A model generated the notes under the pieces. The model was given only the letters and a program-made list of their open reading frames with translations, did not search any database and had not been told where the DNA came from. A DNA stretch of 64,000 nucleotides from the NCBI GenBank assembly GCA_034509495.1, contig CM067508.1, positions 18,819,421 through 18,883,420 of the forward strand, given 5' to 3'. Made by a program: the position numbers and the translations under genes. Origin of the DNA: Acestrorhynchus altus (lineage: Eukaryota > Chordata > Actinopteri > Characiformes > Acestrorhynchidae). This document shows positions 34,766 through 45,566 of this stretch, piece by piece. Within the stretch, counting starts at the first letter, position 1. Each line of letters starts with the position of its first letter.

Positions 34766-37700
34766 CACTCTAACACACAACTGATATGTGTGAAAGAGGC
34801 TGAATGGTTGAAATGAAGACTGTCCTGCAGAGCTGTGGATTTGGAATGTTCCAGTATGTCCAGACTGAATATGTGGGAAAGGAAAAGTGAATATGATTCT
34901 GTTTCACTACCACCACTTCATTTTTCATTGCAGGTTGTGGAATAAAGAACATGGTTTTACACTGTATTTGGCACTGAATGATCTGATGTGAACTGTGTCA
35001 ATAGTGCCAAAGTAATACAGTCTATATTATTAAAAGCATTGATGTCGTTACCCAATTCTACTCAGATTGGGAGGAAGAAACCTTGAGAGGAGCCAAGACT
35101 TAAATAAGGGAAAACCCATCCTCTGGTCAACACCGGATATCAGAACAAAAAAAATGACACGACAAAATGGCAAAAAGAGCAAAACTCTCACAAACCTTTT
35201 TTTTATGGAACCAAGTGTTTTTTGTATTCCTGAAATAACTATTTGAAGCACATTTTTGTTAAGGGTTTCTGATGGTACCTGGCTTCGGATGGTCTAATGT
35301 GGTTGAGAAGCTGGTCAAAGAAGTGAAATCTGGTTATGCCAGCTGGTTAACTTGGAAAAGCAGTTTAACTGTCAAATAGGAAAAGGCATGTTTTCATTTG
35401 AGTTTGATGAACTTTCTGGTCTGTTATACTGTTTGGCTGTTTTGGTGAAGCTTGTTTACCTGTTTGTTCAATGTGCTGGGCATAATGGTTGACTAATTTA
35501 GTTATACTGGTTGACCAGCTTGACCAAACTGGTCAACCAGTATAACTAAATTAGTCAACCATAATGGTGGACCAGTTTGGTCTTGCTGGTAATCACATGT
35601 GTCATACTGGTTGAAGAGTTTGGGCAAGCTGGTCATACTGGTGGACCAGTTTGGTCAAGCTGGCAGTCACATTAATCAAACTGATGGTCATATTACTCAT
35701 TCTACTTGACTAGTTTGGTAAAGATGGTCAACCAGCTTGGTCAAGCTGGTCATACTGTTGGACAAGTTTGGTCAAGCTGGCCAATCATTTTGGCCAAGCT
35801 GGTCAATGTGTGTTAGTCATATTGGTGGACTAGTTTGGTAAAACTGGTAAACCAGTTTGGATAAGATGGTCAAACTGAAGTACTAGATTGGTAAAGCTGG
35901 TCAAGCAATTTGATTAAGCTGGTCAACCTCTAACCCTAGTGAGGTAAAACTGATCAGTCAGCTTGATCATGATTGTTGTCAAGCTGGTCACACTGACTAG
36001 CTTGGTAAAAGTCTGTCAACCAGTGTGGTAATGATGTGGTCAGCTGGCTTGGACCACCAACATGTTGGGCATAATGTTTTGGCTTATAAGTGTACTGGTG
36101 TTATTCTTAGGTCATAGAACTCCAGAGGAAGAGATTTAGCGTAAATAATATTGTGGTTGTGATTGATGGAGGTTTAATGCAGGTGTGATGTAGAAGCAGG
36201 TCAGATGTTTAATGCTATGTTGTCATTCTGAAATTTGGTGTTGTGTCCTTTCCATCAGTCATTGACCTCCTGGAAGCTCTGGATGTCACTCATTCTGTTC
36301 GAGGAGTCACTAAAGGTCGTGATCCTGGGGCGCAGGCATGGCGCTTTCGTGCTGGCACACCTCATCTGACTCTTCCACGAGATTTCTCCCTCTATCTGCT
36401 AAGCTCCTCACAAGGTTCTCTTGGTTTGCATCTGGTTGGACAGCAGGCCAGAAACTCTGAAGCCACCATCATCTCCCTGATCTCCAAATCTGCCCTGCAG
36501 CTGGACGGCCGGCCCCTACTGCGCCTCAGCTCCAGCACCCGTAATGACTGGCTACGGCTGGAGTTCCGCTCTCAACATGACCTGAAGCCTGAGGTTCTGA
36601 CCCTCCCAGGTGGAAACCCTTTCTCTGGTGGTGGCTGGGTGAGGTTGGCACTGAGCCTGGAGCCCAAGAGACTACAACTGTTTGTGGATTGCAAGGATGC
36701 CATGGTACTGGACCTGGAGAACCTGAACCAAATACTCAACCTTGAACTTTCTCTGGACCTTCAGGTCACATTTTCAAGCACTGCGGGAAACAAGACCAGC
36801 AAGTTCAGTGTGAGTACCTTACACAAAACTAGCCAAAACATTTCAAATCTTCATTGAACATGAAGAATCTCTAGTATGTTCTTTCCTTGATTGCACAGAT
36901 CTAGAATATTCTCTCATATTTTCTCCTATTCACTCCATTCAAACTGTTCTAGATTATTCTTCTATTAGTTCTTCCATTAGGAAAATGCTAATGCACAGAA
37001 AGGGTTCCCTAGCAGTGTCTCCACAAGATTGCAACACTTCCATGGCCTACCTGGTCATCTTATAGCCAGTATGACTTATTGCTAATCAGTCATTTACAGG
37101 ACCAGTTGAGGCTCCAGCTTCAGCAAGTGTGCTGGGTCTATAGGCTCAATTGCCATATCTATGGGCAAATGTGCTGCAGGATGTCATACAAAACCCGTAT
37201 GACTGTGTACAACAACACTAGTGTCTCATCTTATATCCAGGCTAGAGGTAACCCAGCTGTGTATTAGAGCTTCCTTTCAATTGTACAGTTTTCATTCATT
37301 ATCATTGCATTCACACACATAATGACTGATTCAGTTCCAACAGCTCATTCTTGGTGTATTTTTTGTCAATGAGTATATATGGTAGAATTTTAGATGCATG
37401 TACTTTTGCCTTTTCAGCTTTTTTATGTAGCATGAAAGTGTTTACTAAAAGTACTAAATCTTTCCTTACAGTGAAAATAGAAACATCTGAAACATCTAAA
37501 ACTAATCTAAACTACTTTATTATATAAGTTTATGCTTTGTAGACATCATTTCAGGGGGTGCTTTGGTAAAATGGGATTTCACAAGGGTTATGGTTTTGTG
37601 TGAACTGCTAAGCTTGTAAGATAAAGATACACAGTGAACAGGAATGCTGTGTCTGTGTGATTTTAGAATGTTTTTTTTTTATTTAACAGGTTTAAATGAA

Positions 37701-38344
37701 TATTAATAGAGTCTATGTGATCAGACCTACATAGATGTGAGTAGGTTTACAGCAGTGATTGTTTGAATGATTCCAGGGCTACTGGCAGACTGCGGAGCTC
37801 TCCACCAAGGCTTATGAGAGGCGCCCATGGGTGTGCGACAATGACAAAGGTATAAAGTAGTATACTGTTAATGATATAGATAAATGTTCCCAAACATGAC
37901 CTAGTACCTTGTATACTACCTTTAGGATTAGCAGAGGATTTGAAGGAGAAATTAGTGTCAGGTATTTTCAGACAATGGGGTTATATGCAGGTGTGTGTGC
38001 CCTGTTTTATTTCAAGAACAGGGATCTATCAAAGTCTGATGTTCACATGTTATATATTATACAACAAATATATAGTTGCAGTTATTGCTTTTAAGCACCA
38101 CCGTAAATGTGACTTATTCATTCTGCAGTCTGTAGGTTACAATTCACTTAATTTCTACAGTTTCTACACTGTAACTGCATTACTCATGGAGTAACAGTAG
38201 TCACTGTAGATTAAATGAGTAATACAGCCAAGAGTTTAAAGCTGAAAGTGTCTCATACTCTGAATGAATAGCTTCGGTGAGAAACTTCTTAAGTGGTTTC
38301 TTCTTAAGTATGATGTAGGTCAGAATGACAGTCACTTTTACAAC

Positions 38345-38431
<87 letters not shown>

Positions 38432-41400
38432 CAGCCCCCATCCCTCCTCCTATACAGAGCCCAGCCCTGGATCTGGATGTACTGCATGACCAGCCGGATC
38501 GTCTAGCTGGGCCAGGGCTGGGGCCTCCAGGGACCTCAAAGAGCAAAGTGGCCCCCATTGAGCCAGCCCAGCACCTCACCAGCGTAGAGGACACACTGCA
38601 CAGTATCGTCGGTATGCTGAACTTGCTGAAAGACCAGGTTGGTATACAGACACATTTTTATTGCTCATGGAAAAGCTGTGGTTTTATTCACACACACACA
38701 CACAAAAAGAAAAGGTTCACATCATCATCAACATCAATTTTATGTTTGTGTTCTTCCAGAATGAGGAATTGCAGGCCAGAGTGCATTATCTGGAATCCTG
38801 CGAGTGTGTGAGGCAGACTTGCAGGTGGGAGGGTCGTGAGATGGAGGAGGGGTCACGCTGGGCAGCTGACCACCACACAACATGTTCATGTACCTCAGGG
38901 AAAGTCCAGTGTGTCACCTCGAGTGGTAAGTGACACTTCAGCCCATAGGGGCTCTTATGAAGTTACAGGTTTAATCACCATATCTCACATCTTCATATCA
39001 TCATCTACTGATCAATAACAAAACAGGCCTTACAATAATAACAATAGGTGGCCTAAGCTAACCTGCTGTGCATTCTTGGAAGTCCTGGTCATGGTTTGGT
39101 CTATCACATCAAAATCTCTCTGTCACTTTATTTGCTTGTCAGGTTCATCTCAGTAATTATTGGTAATGTTCCGTGTTGGATGCTGGAGATTGGGTGGATG
39201 GGAGTTTGGTGGGGAGTATGTGTGTGTGTGTGTGTGTGTGTGTGGGCCTTTGTGGTAAAATCACCCTTAAGTGGTTTGAGCTCTTCCAATGACCCTCTTA
39301 CAGATCCATGTGAGTCTTCTCCTTGTCAGAATGGGGGTGTATGCCAGGCCATGACCTCTGACCCCTGGTTCTACTGTTCCTGTCCCCCGAGCACAGTGGG
39401 GAGGCTGTGTGAGGGAAAAACCTCTCAGGTACCTCAGTTTAGACCAGTGAGTAGAGTAGAGTAGCACAATAGTTAGGCTCTACATTTAGATTCTGTAGTT
39501 CTCCACTGGAGATGCCACAATGCTGTTGCGTTGTCCTTTTTGATATCAATACTGATGTTGAAATTTTGAGTGGGGATTATTTCCTTTTAAAAATTACTTT
39601 TATTTTTTATTTTCCTTTTAATTAAAGCTCTTACTTAAGATGAGCCTATTAAAGTAGACTATTGAGGGGGGAATAAGATTTTAATTCTGTCATGAGGATT
39701 TACTTATTGTAATAAATATGCTCTTCTGAGTGTATCAAGGAGATCATTGGTACTTAAAGGAACATTATGCAGCATTTTTACCCTGCAGCGTATTACTGAT
39801 TTTAATAGAAAAAATGGCATCTCCATCATTCCGATTCCAAGCCAGAACGCTTCTATGGCACTATGGAACTTTGGTTTCCTAACTTTGGAACTTAAAATTA
39901 CTCTATTGCCTCAGTCCACTTCTCTAACTTCAGAGGCTATTTTTCTGTCCCTCAGCTTGTCAACAAATGTATGTGTACAGTTGTCAATGAGGGGCTGCTC
40001 AAAGCAAGATTTGTATTACCACAGTGGTGTAAAAGTTAATTACACTCCCCAACCCTATGGGAAGCCCAGGTTTAAATACCAATTCAGAATGATATCAATA
40101 CCCATCAGTATTGATATGCCATTTCTAGCTTCTGCTAATAGCACTGTGTAGAGCAGTATATGGTGTTTTTTTATATAAGAAAAGAACTCAATGTGTTTTT
40201 ATTTGTAGGCGTGTCTCATGCCCAGATTTGAGGGTGTATGTCCTGGAAAAATAAATTCCTTTCGCCGTTGGTTCTTTGACTCCACTTCTGCCTCTTGTAA
40301 ACACTTCTTCTACAGTGGCTGTGAAGGAAATGCTAACAACTTTCACAGCCGTCGAGCCTGTCAGGAGCAATGCATCCTGGGAGCTTGCTCCTATCGGCAG
40401 TATAGACGACCAATCCCTTCAGTTGGCGATGAGCCATATAGAGAAAACCATGCCATAGATCCCCTTAGATATAATACGAATGAAACAGGCACTAGAAACT
40501 TGTGGTGGTGGGCAGAGCACAGTCCAAAAAATAGAAGGATTCTTAAGAAGCGCATGTTGGATTACCACGGTAACTTTTCAGACACTGGTGACAACATGAA
40601 CTCGAATGGATTGAACTATGACAGTGAGAAGGCTCAGTTTCACAAAGCCGGCTGTGCTGCTGAAGAGTTTGACCAGCAGGGGGGTTGGTTTAAGCAATAT
40701 GTTTGTGAGTACTTATCCCTGAAGCAGTGCCAGCGTCTGGCTCGGGGTGGTACTGAGGAACGGCTAGAGGTGGTGAGTTTCTTACCTGGTCGACGCTGTG
40801 AGGAAGCAAGTTTTGCCCCAAGCTGTGGCTGCTGGTTTAGTGGGCGACTCTACCGGCCAGGTGAGTCCTTCCAGCTGGCCTGTGAGGCCTGTGTGTGCAC
40901 CTACAGGGGTCTGGTGGAGTGTACCTGTCAGCAGCTCACCCAGCGCAAAGAGGTGAGGGACATGAGCCAGTCTGAGAGGGAAGAGTACAACAAGGCCATC
41001 CAAAAAGTCTACAATAATTCAGGTACAGAGCAGCGTACCTAATTCATTGTTTTTCATGAGTCTTTTTTTTTTGTATGTATTTTTTTTTTTATCTTCGTCA
41101 ATGACTTCAAGTTGTGGTCTTGGAGTACCCCTGTCCTGCATATGTTTTCCCTGCTAAAATTAAACAAGTGCTTTGAGATGAAGTGGGGGATTTAAAAGCT
41201 GGAAGTACTTGGGTACTCTAAGACCTACAGATCTAATGGTAAATGCAATCGTTTGATTTTCCAAATTTAACACCTGACAGATCCCAAATACACTGGCAGT
41301 CAAGTATTGGTCAAATGTTGTGTTGGGAGAGGCTGACTTTTGTCATACCATCATAGTGTCTCAAACTGTTACTGTGGTATGTGGGACAAAATCACAGGGT

Positions 41401-44087
41401 CACATATTCTGTGAACAAAGTGAACAATGAACATTTATTAAATATTAACATGCCTAGTTAGTAGCATTATAACATGATTCTGTTCACCATAGAACACACT
41501 CAAATGTGTCTGCTTAAAACCCTTCTTATGAGCATTTAGATGAGAATGACTCTGATTGAGGGGTTGCTGTTGATGGACAGAGGCTACAAAATGCAACTGT
41601 TCTGCCATGTTGGACATAGCTTGTCAGCTACGCATGTTTCGACTAACTGAGGCTAAAATCTGTCACGATTACAGGATGAAGCCTCATATCTGACAGCACA
41701 ATGTCAAGTGAATGCTCTTAGGAGTGTGTTCAATTGTTTTCATGAACATTTAGTAGGTTTATCCAGGTTTGTTGCTCTAACTTTTAATTGAACTCATCAA
41801 GTTGGTAAAGCTTGATTAAGCTAATTTTTTCTCCACCTGTAAATCCCCTGAACAGACAAGACATGACTGAAGTACCCTTGAGCAAGTCCCTTAACTCTCA
41901 GCGCTTTGGCCACATGGATGACAATGTCTATGTGCATGTTTACCTTTTACATTTACATGTTTACTACTATAAAAGATATTTGACAGATCAGACTTTTAGT
42001 ATTTTGAAATTGTGTGCTCTTTTGAGATATTGTCTGTTTCATTCATTTACATGCAGCAGTGTACAGTATCATCTTTATACCACCCAAAACTTGTCAAAAG
42101 CTATTGTAATGAATGCTGATACACACACACAAAAAACAAATATTAACAAAGACACCTAGACACCTATGAATATTTATAGCTGTCCTACGATGGCATTATC
42201 GACTCACGTTCCCTCATGTTCCACACTATCATTGGTCTGACCAGATCATACCACATTTAGTAGTTTGGTGACAGTCAGTTTAAGTTAGTTGATAAGAACC
42301 ATTGGATTGTGCCATAATTGTTTGTGTTGTGTCTCTGTTGTGTGATCAGACTTGTGGGAGATCTTTGTCAGACTGCGGGCTGACTTCCTCCCACAGGCCA
42401 ATGACTATGTCTACTTCTTGCCCTGGCACCGTTATTTCTTATGGATGGTGGAGCGTGAACTCCGGGCTGTTTCATCATGCAGCATTTCGATTCCTTATCT
42501 GGAGTGGACCGTGGATGCCGGTGCACAAGAGACTTCCTCTGCTTGGCAGGCTAATATGTTTGGTGGGGATGGGGTACCTGGGAGTGAATGTGTGAGACTA
42601 CACCCTTTCCAACAAGTAGATAATTCCTGGGTGCCATGCATTCAGCGACACTTCAACGCCTCTATCTCCCTGCCTGATGCTGTGACACTCCAAATCCTGC
42701 TGTCTGAGCCAGACTTCCTATCTTTCTCCCAGCAGCTGCAAATGGCTGGTGCATTGTTCCAGCGCTGGGTGGGGGGTCACATGGCTTCTCCTCTTTGTGC
42801 CTATGACCCTGTTTTTCTGTCCCACTGTGCCTTCCTGGACCATCTATGGGCTGAGTGGCAAGAGAGACACCCTGAAGCAGCTACACTGTTCCCTCCAGAG
42901 CAGAGCTACATGAAGATGGAGCCATTTGGAGTATTTCCAGAGGATGTGATGAAGTCCCAGCAGCAGCTCTGCATCATCTATGTACCTATAACTCTTGGAT
43001 CACCCTGTAATGCTACTGATGCACTGATGTGGAGGAAGCAGCCAGGGAACCACAATGGCTTATGTCAATTGTGTGATTTGAGCTCACTTGCAGAGAAAGC
43101 CAAAGGTCAAGAGCTGGACTGTGAGCCTGAATGTGAGTTCGATAAGCAAGGATTCAATGCTCAAGGATATGACCGCAGTGGCTTTGATAGGATGGGATGG
43201 GACCGTGATGGGTTCGGTAGGGACGGCTTTAGTCGGGATCACTTTGACAGAGATGGTTATGACATTTTCGGTTACAATAGATATGGCTTCAACCGAGCCA
43301 ATATGACTGCATTTGGCTTGAAAGGAGATGGAACGCTGATTTCTTCTACCACTAAGGAACTTGTGAGCCAGCTTTTTCCTGATGGCTTTAACAAATATGG
43401 CTTCAATTCATATGGACTAGACAGAGCAGGGTTTGACATGTTTGGTTTCAGGATAAATGGCTATGATAAAGACAGGTGCGATTTCTTCTTCCATGGACCA
43501 CACTATCTCCGCTTCTATTTCCACGCCCAGCTGCAGATGAATGTGGCTCAGGTGCAGTTCCTGGCCACCATCAAGCGTATCTGCCCCCCAATAAGCATTC
43601 TGCCCCCTCGTTGGACTAGTCAGCAGTGGATTGGCCAAAGCTCAGAGGAGAGGCGTTACGTGATTAGTCAGCTAGAGCTACAGTGGGAGGAACAAAGGCC
43701 ATTTGTGAAGAACTACAACCCTCACGATTCTTCAGTTAGGGGGACAGGCCTCTGGCTGCCTGTTACACCTGACCTCAGGTAACCGTCTCTTCATTTAGAA
43801 CCACAAAGAATAGGAAAGTGAACAAGACACTGATTGCCTTATTCTGCAACTGTCTCTGTGTTCATCTGTCATCTTTGTGTCGTTTTAATCTCTGCAGGTT
43901 TTGTTTTGAATTGCCTTGGTTTTCTGGCTGTCCTGCAGGCGTAGGTATAGTGGATTGCCCTGATTTGTGCCAAGATGCTATTTGCCCAGGGCAACCAGAT
44001 GCCCAGTGCCATGTGCGTTCATGTGGATCTTGTTTCACTGAGTGGACAAATGCAGACACCGGCGAGACTGTGACTTGCCAGAAATGA
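30600..44087 (+). CDS. secreted TSPN-VWC-EGF-Kunitz-tyrosinase multidomain protein, 9 exons
   Basis: Exons with GT-AG borders and a single continuous frame: 30600-30696, 36259-36809, 37777-37849, 38435-38637, 38760-38925, 39304-39428, 40209-41022, 42350-43778, 43898-44087; 3648 nt, about 1215 aa. Domain order: signal peptide (1-21), TSPN (about 33-240), Pro-rich linker, coiled coil (about 290-322), VWC (322-363), EGF (366-399), Kunitz (407-460), Cys-rich/VWC-like (about 600-645), tyrosinase-fold (about 647-850), two blocks of D-R-x-G-F/Y repeats (about 937-1005 and 1020-1055), Cys-rich C-terminus. A polyadenylation signal follows at 44446. Exons 1-5 look like the N-terminus of kielin/chordin-like protein. 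Whether exons 6-9 form an alternative end of kcp or a separate gene is open. Presumably an extracellular-matrix protein; no biochemical role is claimed. I do not recall a named vertebrate protein with this full architecture. Confidence 0.8.
30705..32540. repeat. 1.8-kb degenerate ACT-trinucleotide tract
   Basis: Nearly continuous ACT/ATT/ACA-type trinucleotides with GTAATGATCACTACTACTGT as a recurring longer unit. It gives Thr-rich plus-strand and Val- or Ser/Asn-rich minus-strand open frames that have no coding meaning. It starts within 10 bases of the exon 1 donor. Confidence 0.9.
32570..33490 (-). mobile_element. Tc1-like transposon remnant in intron 1
   Basis: The minus strand encodes transposase pieces: TSPTNKHGGGSIMLWGC (the GGGSIMLWG signature) at about 32830-32870 and a Lys/Arg-rich HTH region at 33048-33245. 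Frames are interrupted by stops. Confidence 0.75.
33754..33816. repeat. (GT)n microsatellite
   Basis: About 31 GT units. Confidence 0.95.
33920..34545. repeat. CTTACAC-type minisatellite
   Basis: About 620 bases of CTTACACTCA / CTCTTACAC variants, unit about 10-20 bases, in all phases. No coding role. Confidence 0.85.
34708..34760. repeat. (CA)n microsatellite
   Basis: About 26 CA units. Confidence 0.95.
35280..36060. repeat. GGTCAAGCTGGTCAAC-type degenerate minisatellite
   Basis: About 780 bases built from TTTGGTCAAGCTGGTCA and ACCAGTTTGG variants just upstream of exon 2. It includes the long palindrome at 35485-35562. Confidence 0.85.
35485..35562. repeat. near-perfect 34-bp palindrome with 10-base loop
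   Basis: Arms 35485-35518 and 35529-35562 are exact reverse complements by inspection (ATGGTTGACTAATTTAG... against ...CTAAATTAGTCAACCAT). Can form a stable hairpin or cruciform. Confidence 0.9.
36259..36809 (+). CDS. exon 2: TSPN (laminin-G-like) domain
   Basis: Encodes VIDLLEALDVTHSVRGVTKG through a beta-sandwich pattern (FSLYLLSS, GSLGLHLVGQ, WVRLALSLEPKRLQLFVDCK) to NKTSKFS. This is the thrombospondin N-terminal-like fold found in thrombospondins, NELL proteins, several collagens and kielin-type proteins. It finishes in exon 3. Confidence 0.85.
36990..37270 (+). repeat. possible decayed DNA-transposon remnant in intron 2
   Basis: A short open frame ends in IQARGNPAVY, reminiscent of the C-terminus of some Tc1-type transposases. 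Too degraded for a firm call. Confidence 0.25.
37777..37849 (+). CDS. exon 3: end of TSPN domain
   Basis: Encodes GYWQTAELSTKAYERRPWVC, the terminal strand of the domain; its Cys can pair with the Cys of FVDCK in exon 2. Phase 0 in, phase 1 out. Confidence 0.85.
38349..38430. repeat. (GT)n microsatellite forming a splice acceptor tract
   Basis: About 40 GT units end directly in TTTCAG, the acceptor of exon 4. No normal pyrimidine tract is present. Confidence 0.95.
38435..38637 (+). CDS. exon 4: Pro-rich linker and start of coiled coil
   Basis: Encodes APIPPPIQSPALDLDVLHDQ, a Gly/Pro-rich linker, then SVEDTLHSIVGMLNLLKDQ, which has heptad spacing of hydrophobics and continues into exon 5. 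This coiled coil plus the following LESCEC matches the N-terminal organisation of KCP. Confidence 0.8.
38760..38925 (+). CDS. exon 5: end of coiled coil and first VWC module
   Basis: Encodes NEELQARVHYLESCECVRQT, then CRWEGREMEEGSRW and the CxC half-motif (TTCSCTSGKVQC). VWC modules bind BMP/TGF-beta ligands in chordin and kielin. It exits in phase 1, compatible both with the EGF exon (39304) and with the first exon of the downstream VWC array (49692). Confidence 0.85.
39304..39428 (+). CDS. exon 6: EGF-like domain
   Basis: Six Cys in EGF spacing (366, 371, 377, 388, 390, 399): DPCESSPCQNGGVCQ, then WFYCSCPPSTVGRLCEG. The CxCPP...G..C pattern is canonical; no Ca-binding D-x-D/N-E at its start. 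Phase 1 in, phase 0 out. Confidence 0.85.
40209..41022 (+). CDS. exon 7: Kunitz domain, Cys-rich segment, tyrosinase N-terminal helix
   Basis: The Kunitz/BPTI domain has all six Cys (407, 416, 435, 443, 456, 460) and the FFYSGCEGNANNF signature. The residue after the second Cys (usual P1 site) is Pro and the loop is longer than usual, so protease inhibition is doubtful. A Trp/Asp/Asn-rich stretch with no known fold follows (about 461-590), then Cys-rich text including CGCWFSGRLYRPGESF and CEACVCTYRGLVECTC, a VWC-like half. The exon ends with QRKEVRDMSQSEREEYNKAI, the first helix of tyrosinase-type domains. Enters phase 0, exits phase 1. Confidence 0.85.
41855..41960 (+). repeat. tRNA-type SINE fragment in intron 7
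   Basis: Contains GACATGACTGAAGTACCCTT and GAGCAAGTCCCTTAACTC, as at 8920. Confidence 0.45.
42350..43778 (+). CDS. exon 8: tyrosinase-fold domain and D-R-x-G-F/Y repeats
   Basis: The CuA-type signature YFLPWHRYFLWMVE (His703) and the CuB-type block QRWVGGHMASPL...AYDPVFLSHCAFLDHLWAEW identify a tyrosinase/hemocyanin-type-3 copper fold. Compared with active tyrosinases, the second CuA ligand is Asn694, no His is found at the first CuA position, the CuB ligands are Gly810 and Gln814, and the final CuB His is Cys836 (His835 precedes it). Catalysis is therefore unlikely. After the domain come about a dozen short units such as GYDRSGFDRMGWDRDGF (about 937-1005) and a second set (about 1020-1055), then a non-repetitive region. 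Phase 1 in, phase 2 out. Confidence 0.85.
43898..44087 (+). CDS. exon 9: Cys-rich C-terminus and stop
   Basis: Enters phase 2 after a TCTCTGCAG acceptor. Encodes FCFELPWFSGCPAG, a run with nine more Cys (CPDLCQDAICPGQ, CHVRSCGSCF) and ends TCQK-stop (TGA 44085-44087). The family of this Cys-rich tail was not recognised. Confidence 0.8.
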
Positions 44088-44445
44088 TGACATTCTTTCT
44101 TGTATCAAAGGCCTCTCAAGTAATGCAATGTTGGGGAAAAGCTGACCTTTTAGGTAGAATGTGCTTTTACCCAGGAGCTTAAAACTGGCTTCTGAGTAAC
44201 ACAGGGGTGCAGCTGTGGTTGATGTGGTGGGTTGTCCAAATTAGTTACTGTATTGTGATTATGTCAAATGCTATCTGGATCGACATTAAATCACAAAACC
44301 AAGAACATTCTGAATAGGATTATTAATGTCATGTTTTTTTTCTCATGTGTGTTGTGGGTAGAAATTTACTTGCCTATTACAGTGGCAGCCTTTTCCTTTC
44401 CATTGTTTGTCACTGAAATGATAAATGTGATCTCATGAATGTGAT

Positions 44446-44451
44446 AATAAA
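44446..44451 (+). other. polyadenylation signal of the tyrosinase-ended transcript
   Basis: AATAAA about 360 bases after the stop codon. It supports exon 9 being a genuine terminal exon. Confidence 0.6.
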
Positions 44452-44663
44452 AAGCAAAAATTCAGAAACAAGAGGGAGTATCATGACATTAAATCAAGTT
44501 ATCAAGCAGTGAAGACATAGACATGTATTACTGACAGTTACTGCACATGCATGAATGAAATAATGTGTTTACATATTTATTTATGCTGAATATTGCTGAA
44601 TTTACAACAGTAGTATGAAAAGGCTGAATTTACAACAGTAGTATGTAAATTGACATGGTGATA

Positions 44664-45566
44664 CCTCAGGGGATGGCTTGGGAACACCCACAACTGTATA
44701 CATTGTGAGATGTTATTTTGAGAGTGGCCAGTGTACTTATGGCAAGGCAACATAAATTATGGAGTTCAAGAAAGTGCTGCCAGATGGATGGGACATTTAA
44801 CACAATGCTAAAATTATAATGGGCATTTCACATTTGTTGATCCACAGAATTATGTGTGTACTGGACATACATCACAGCTTGAATTCAATCAACAATATGT
44901 TTAGCCAGGTCTGTGAAGCCAACCTTGTGTCATGAGAATACACCCCAGACTGGTATGAAACCATCACTAGCCTGCATAGTGCTTGTTGATAACTGGTGTC
45001 CTTTATGGGGTATACGCCACAAACAAACCCTACAGTTAGCCACAATTGGAGTGACTCATCTGACCACACCACATATTTCAGTTCTCTAGGGTCTGGTTTG
45101 CAATCTCTCAGTCCAGGTGTGGTGCTGTATTCAGTGTTGTGGTGTTACCAGAAGCACTCTAGTTGTTCTTCTGTTCCCATAGATCCATTCATGTGGGGTA
45201 ACCTGCTTTGAATATGGAAGCGATTTCTGCCAGAGTTGCTTGTCTGTTCAAATGGACAATTCTAGCCAGATAGTCAGGATAATTAAGCCCCCATGGGTAG
45301 CTACTGCACTGTCCATTGTGGGTGGTAATGCCTTCTCTGACGTTTTCCTGGTTTACATGTGACTCTGTAGATTAAGGAATGTTAAATGTCCACACAACTT
45401 TGTAAATGGAATGGCCCATCCAGCTGGCTCCCATTATCATGCGTCACTCAAGCTCTGTTAATTCACCGCAGCTTGCTATGATTACGCTGCCCAGTATTCA
45501 GCCTCACTAATAAGATAACATCTCACAATTTATACAGGAGTGGGTGTCCCCAAGCTATCCTCTGAA
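44664..45566 (-). mobile_element. decayed Tc1-like transposon
   Basis: Inverted ends: GGATGGCTTGGGAACACCCAC (about 44671) and GTGGGTGTCCCCAAGCTATCC (about 45540). The minus strand at 45072-44872 encodes VWSDESLQLWLTVGFVCGVY, the transposase DE-site neighbourhood of Tc1. Non-functional. Confidence 0.75.

Noticed and set aside
37079..37267. 62-aa ORF as an extra exon of the TSPN region
   Set aside because: No suitable acceptor/donor phase is needed there: exon 2 (exit phase 0) joins exon 3 (entry phase 0) and completes the domain; the text resembles transposon debris.
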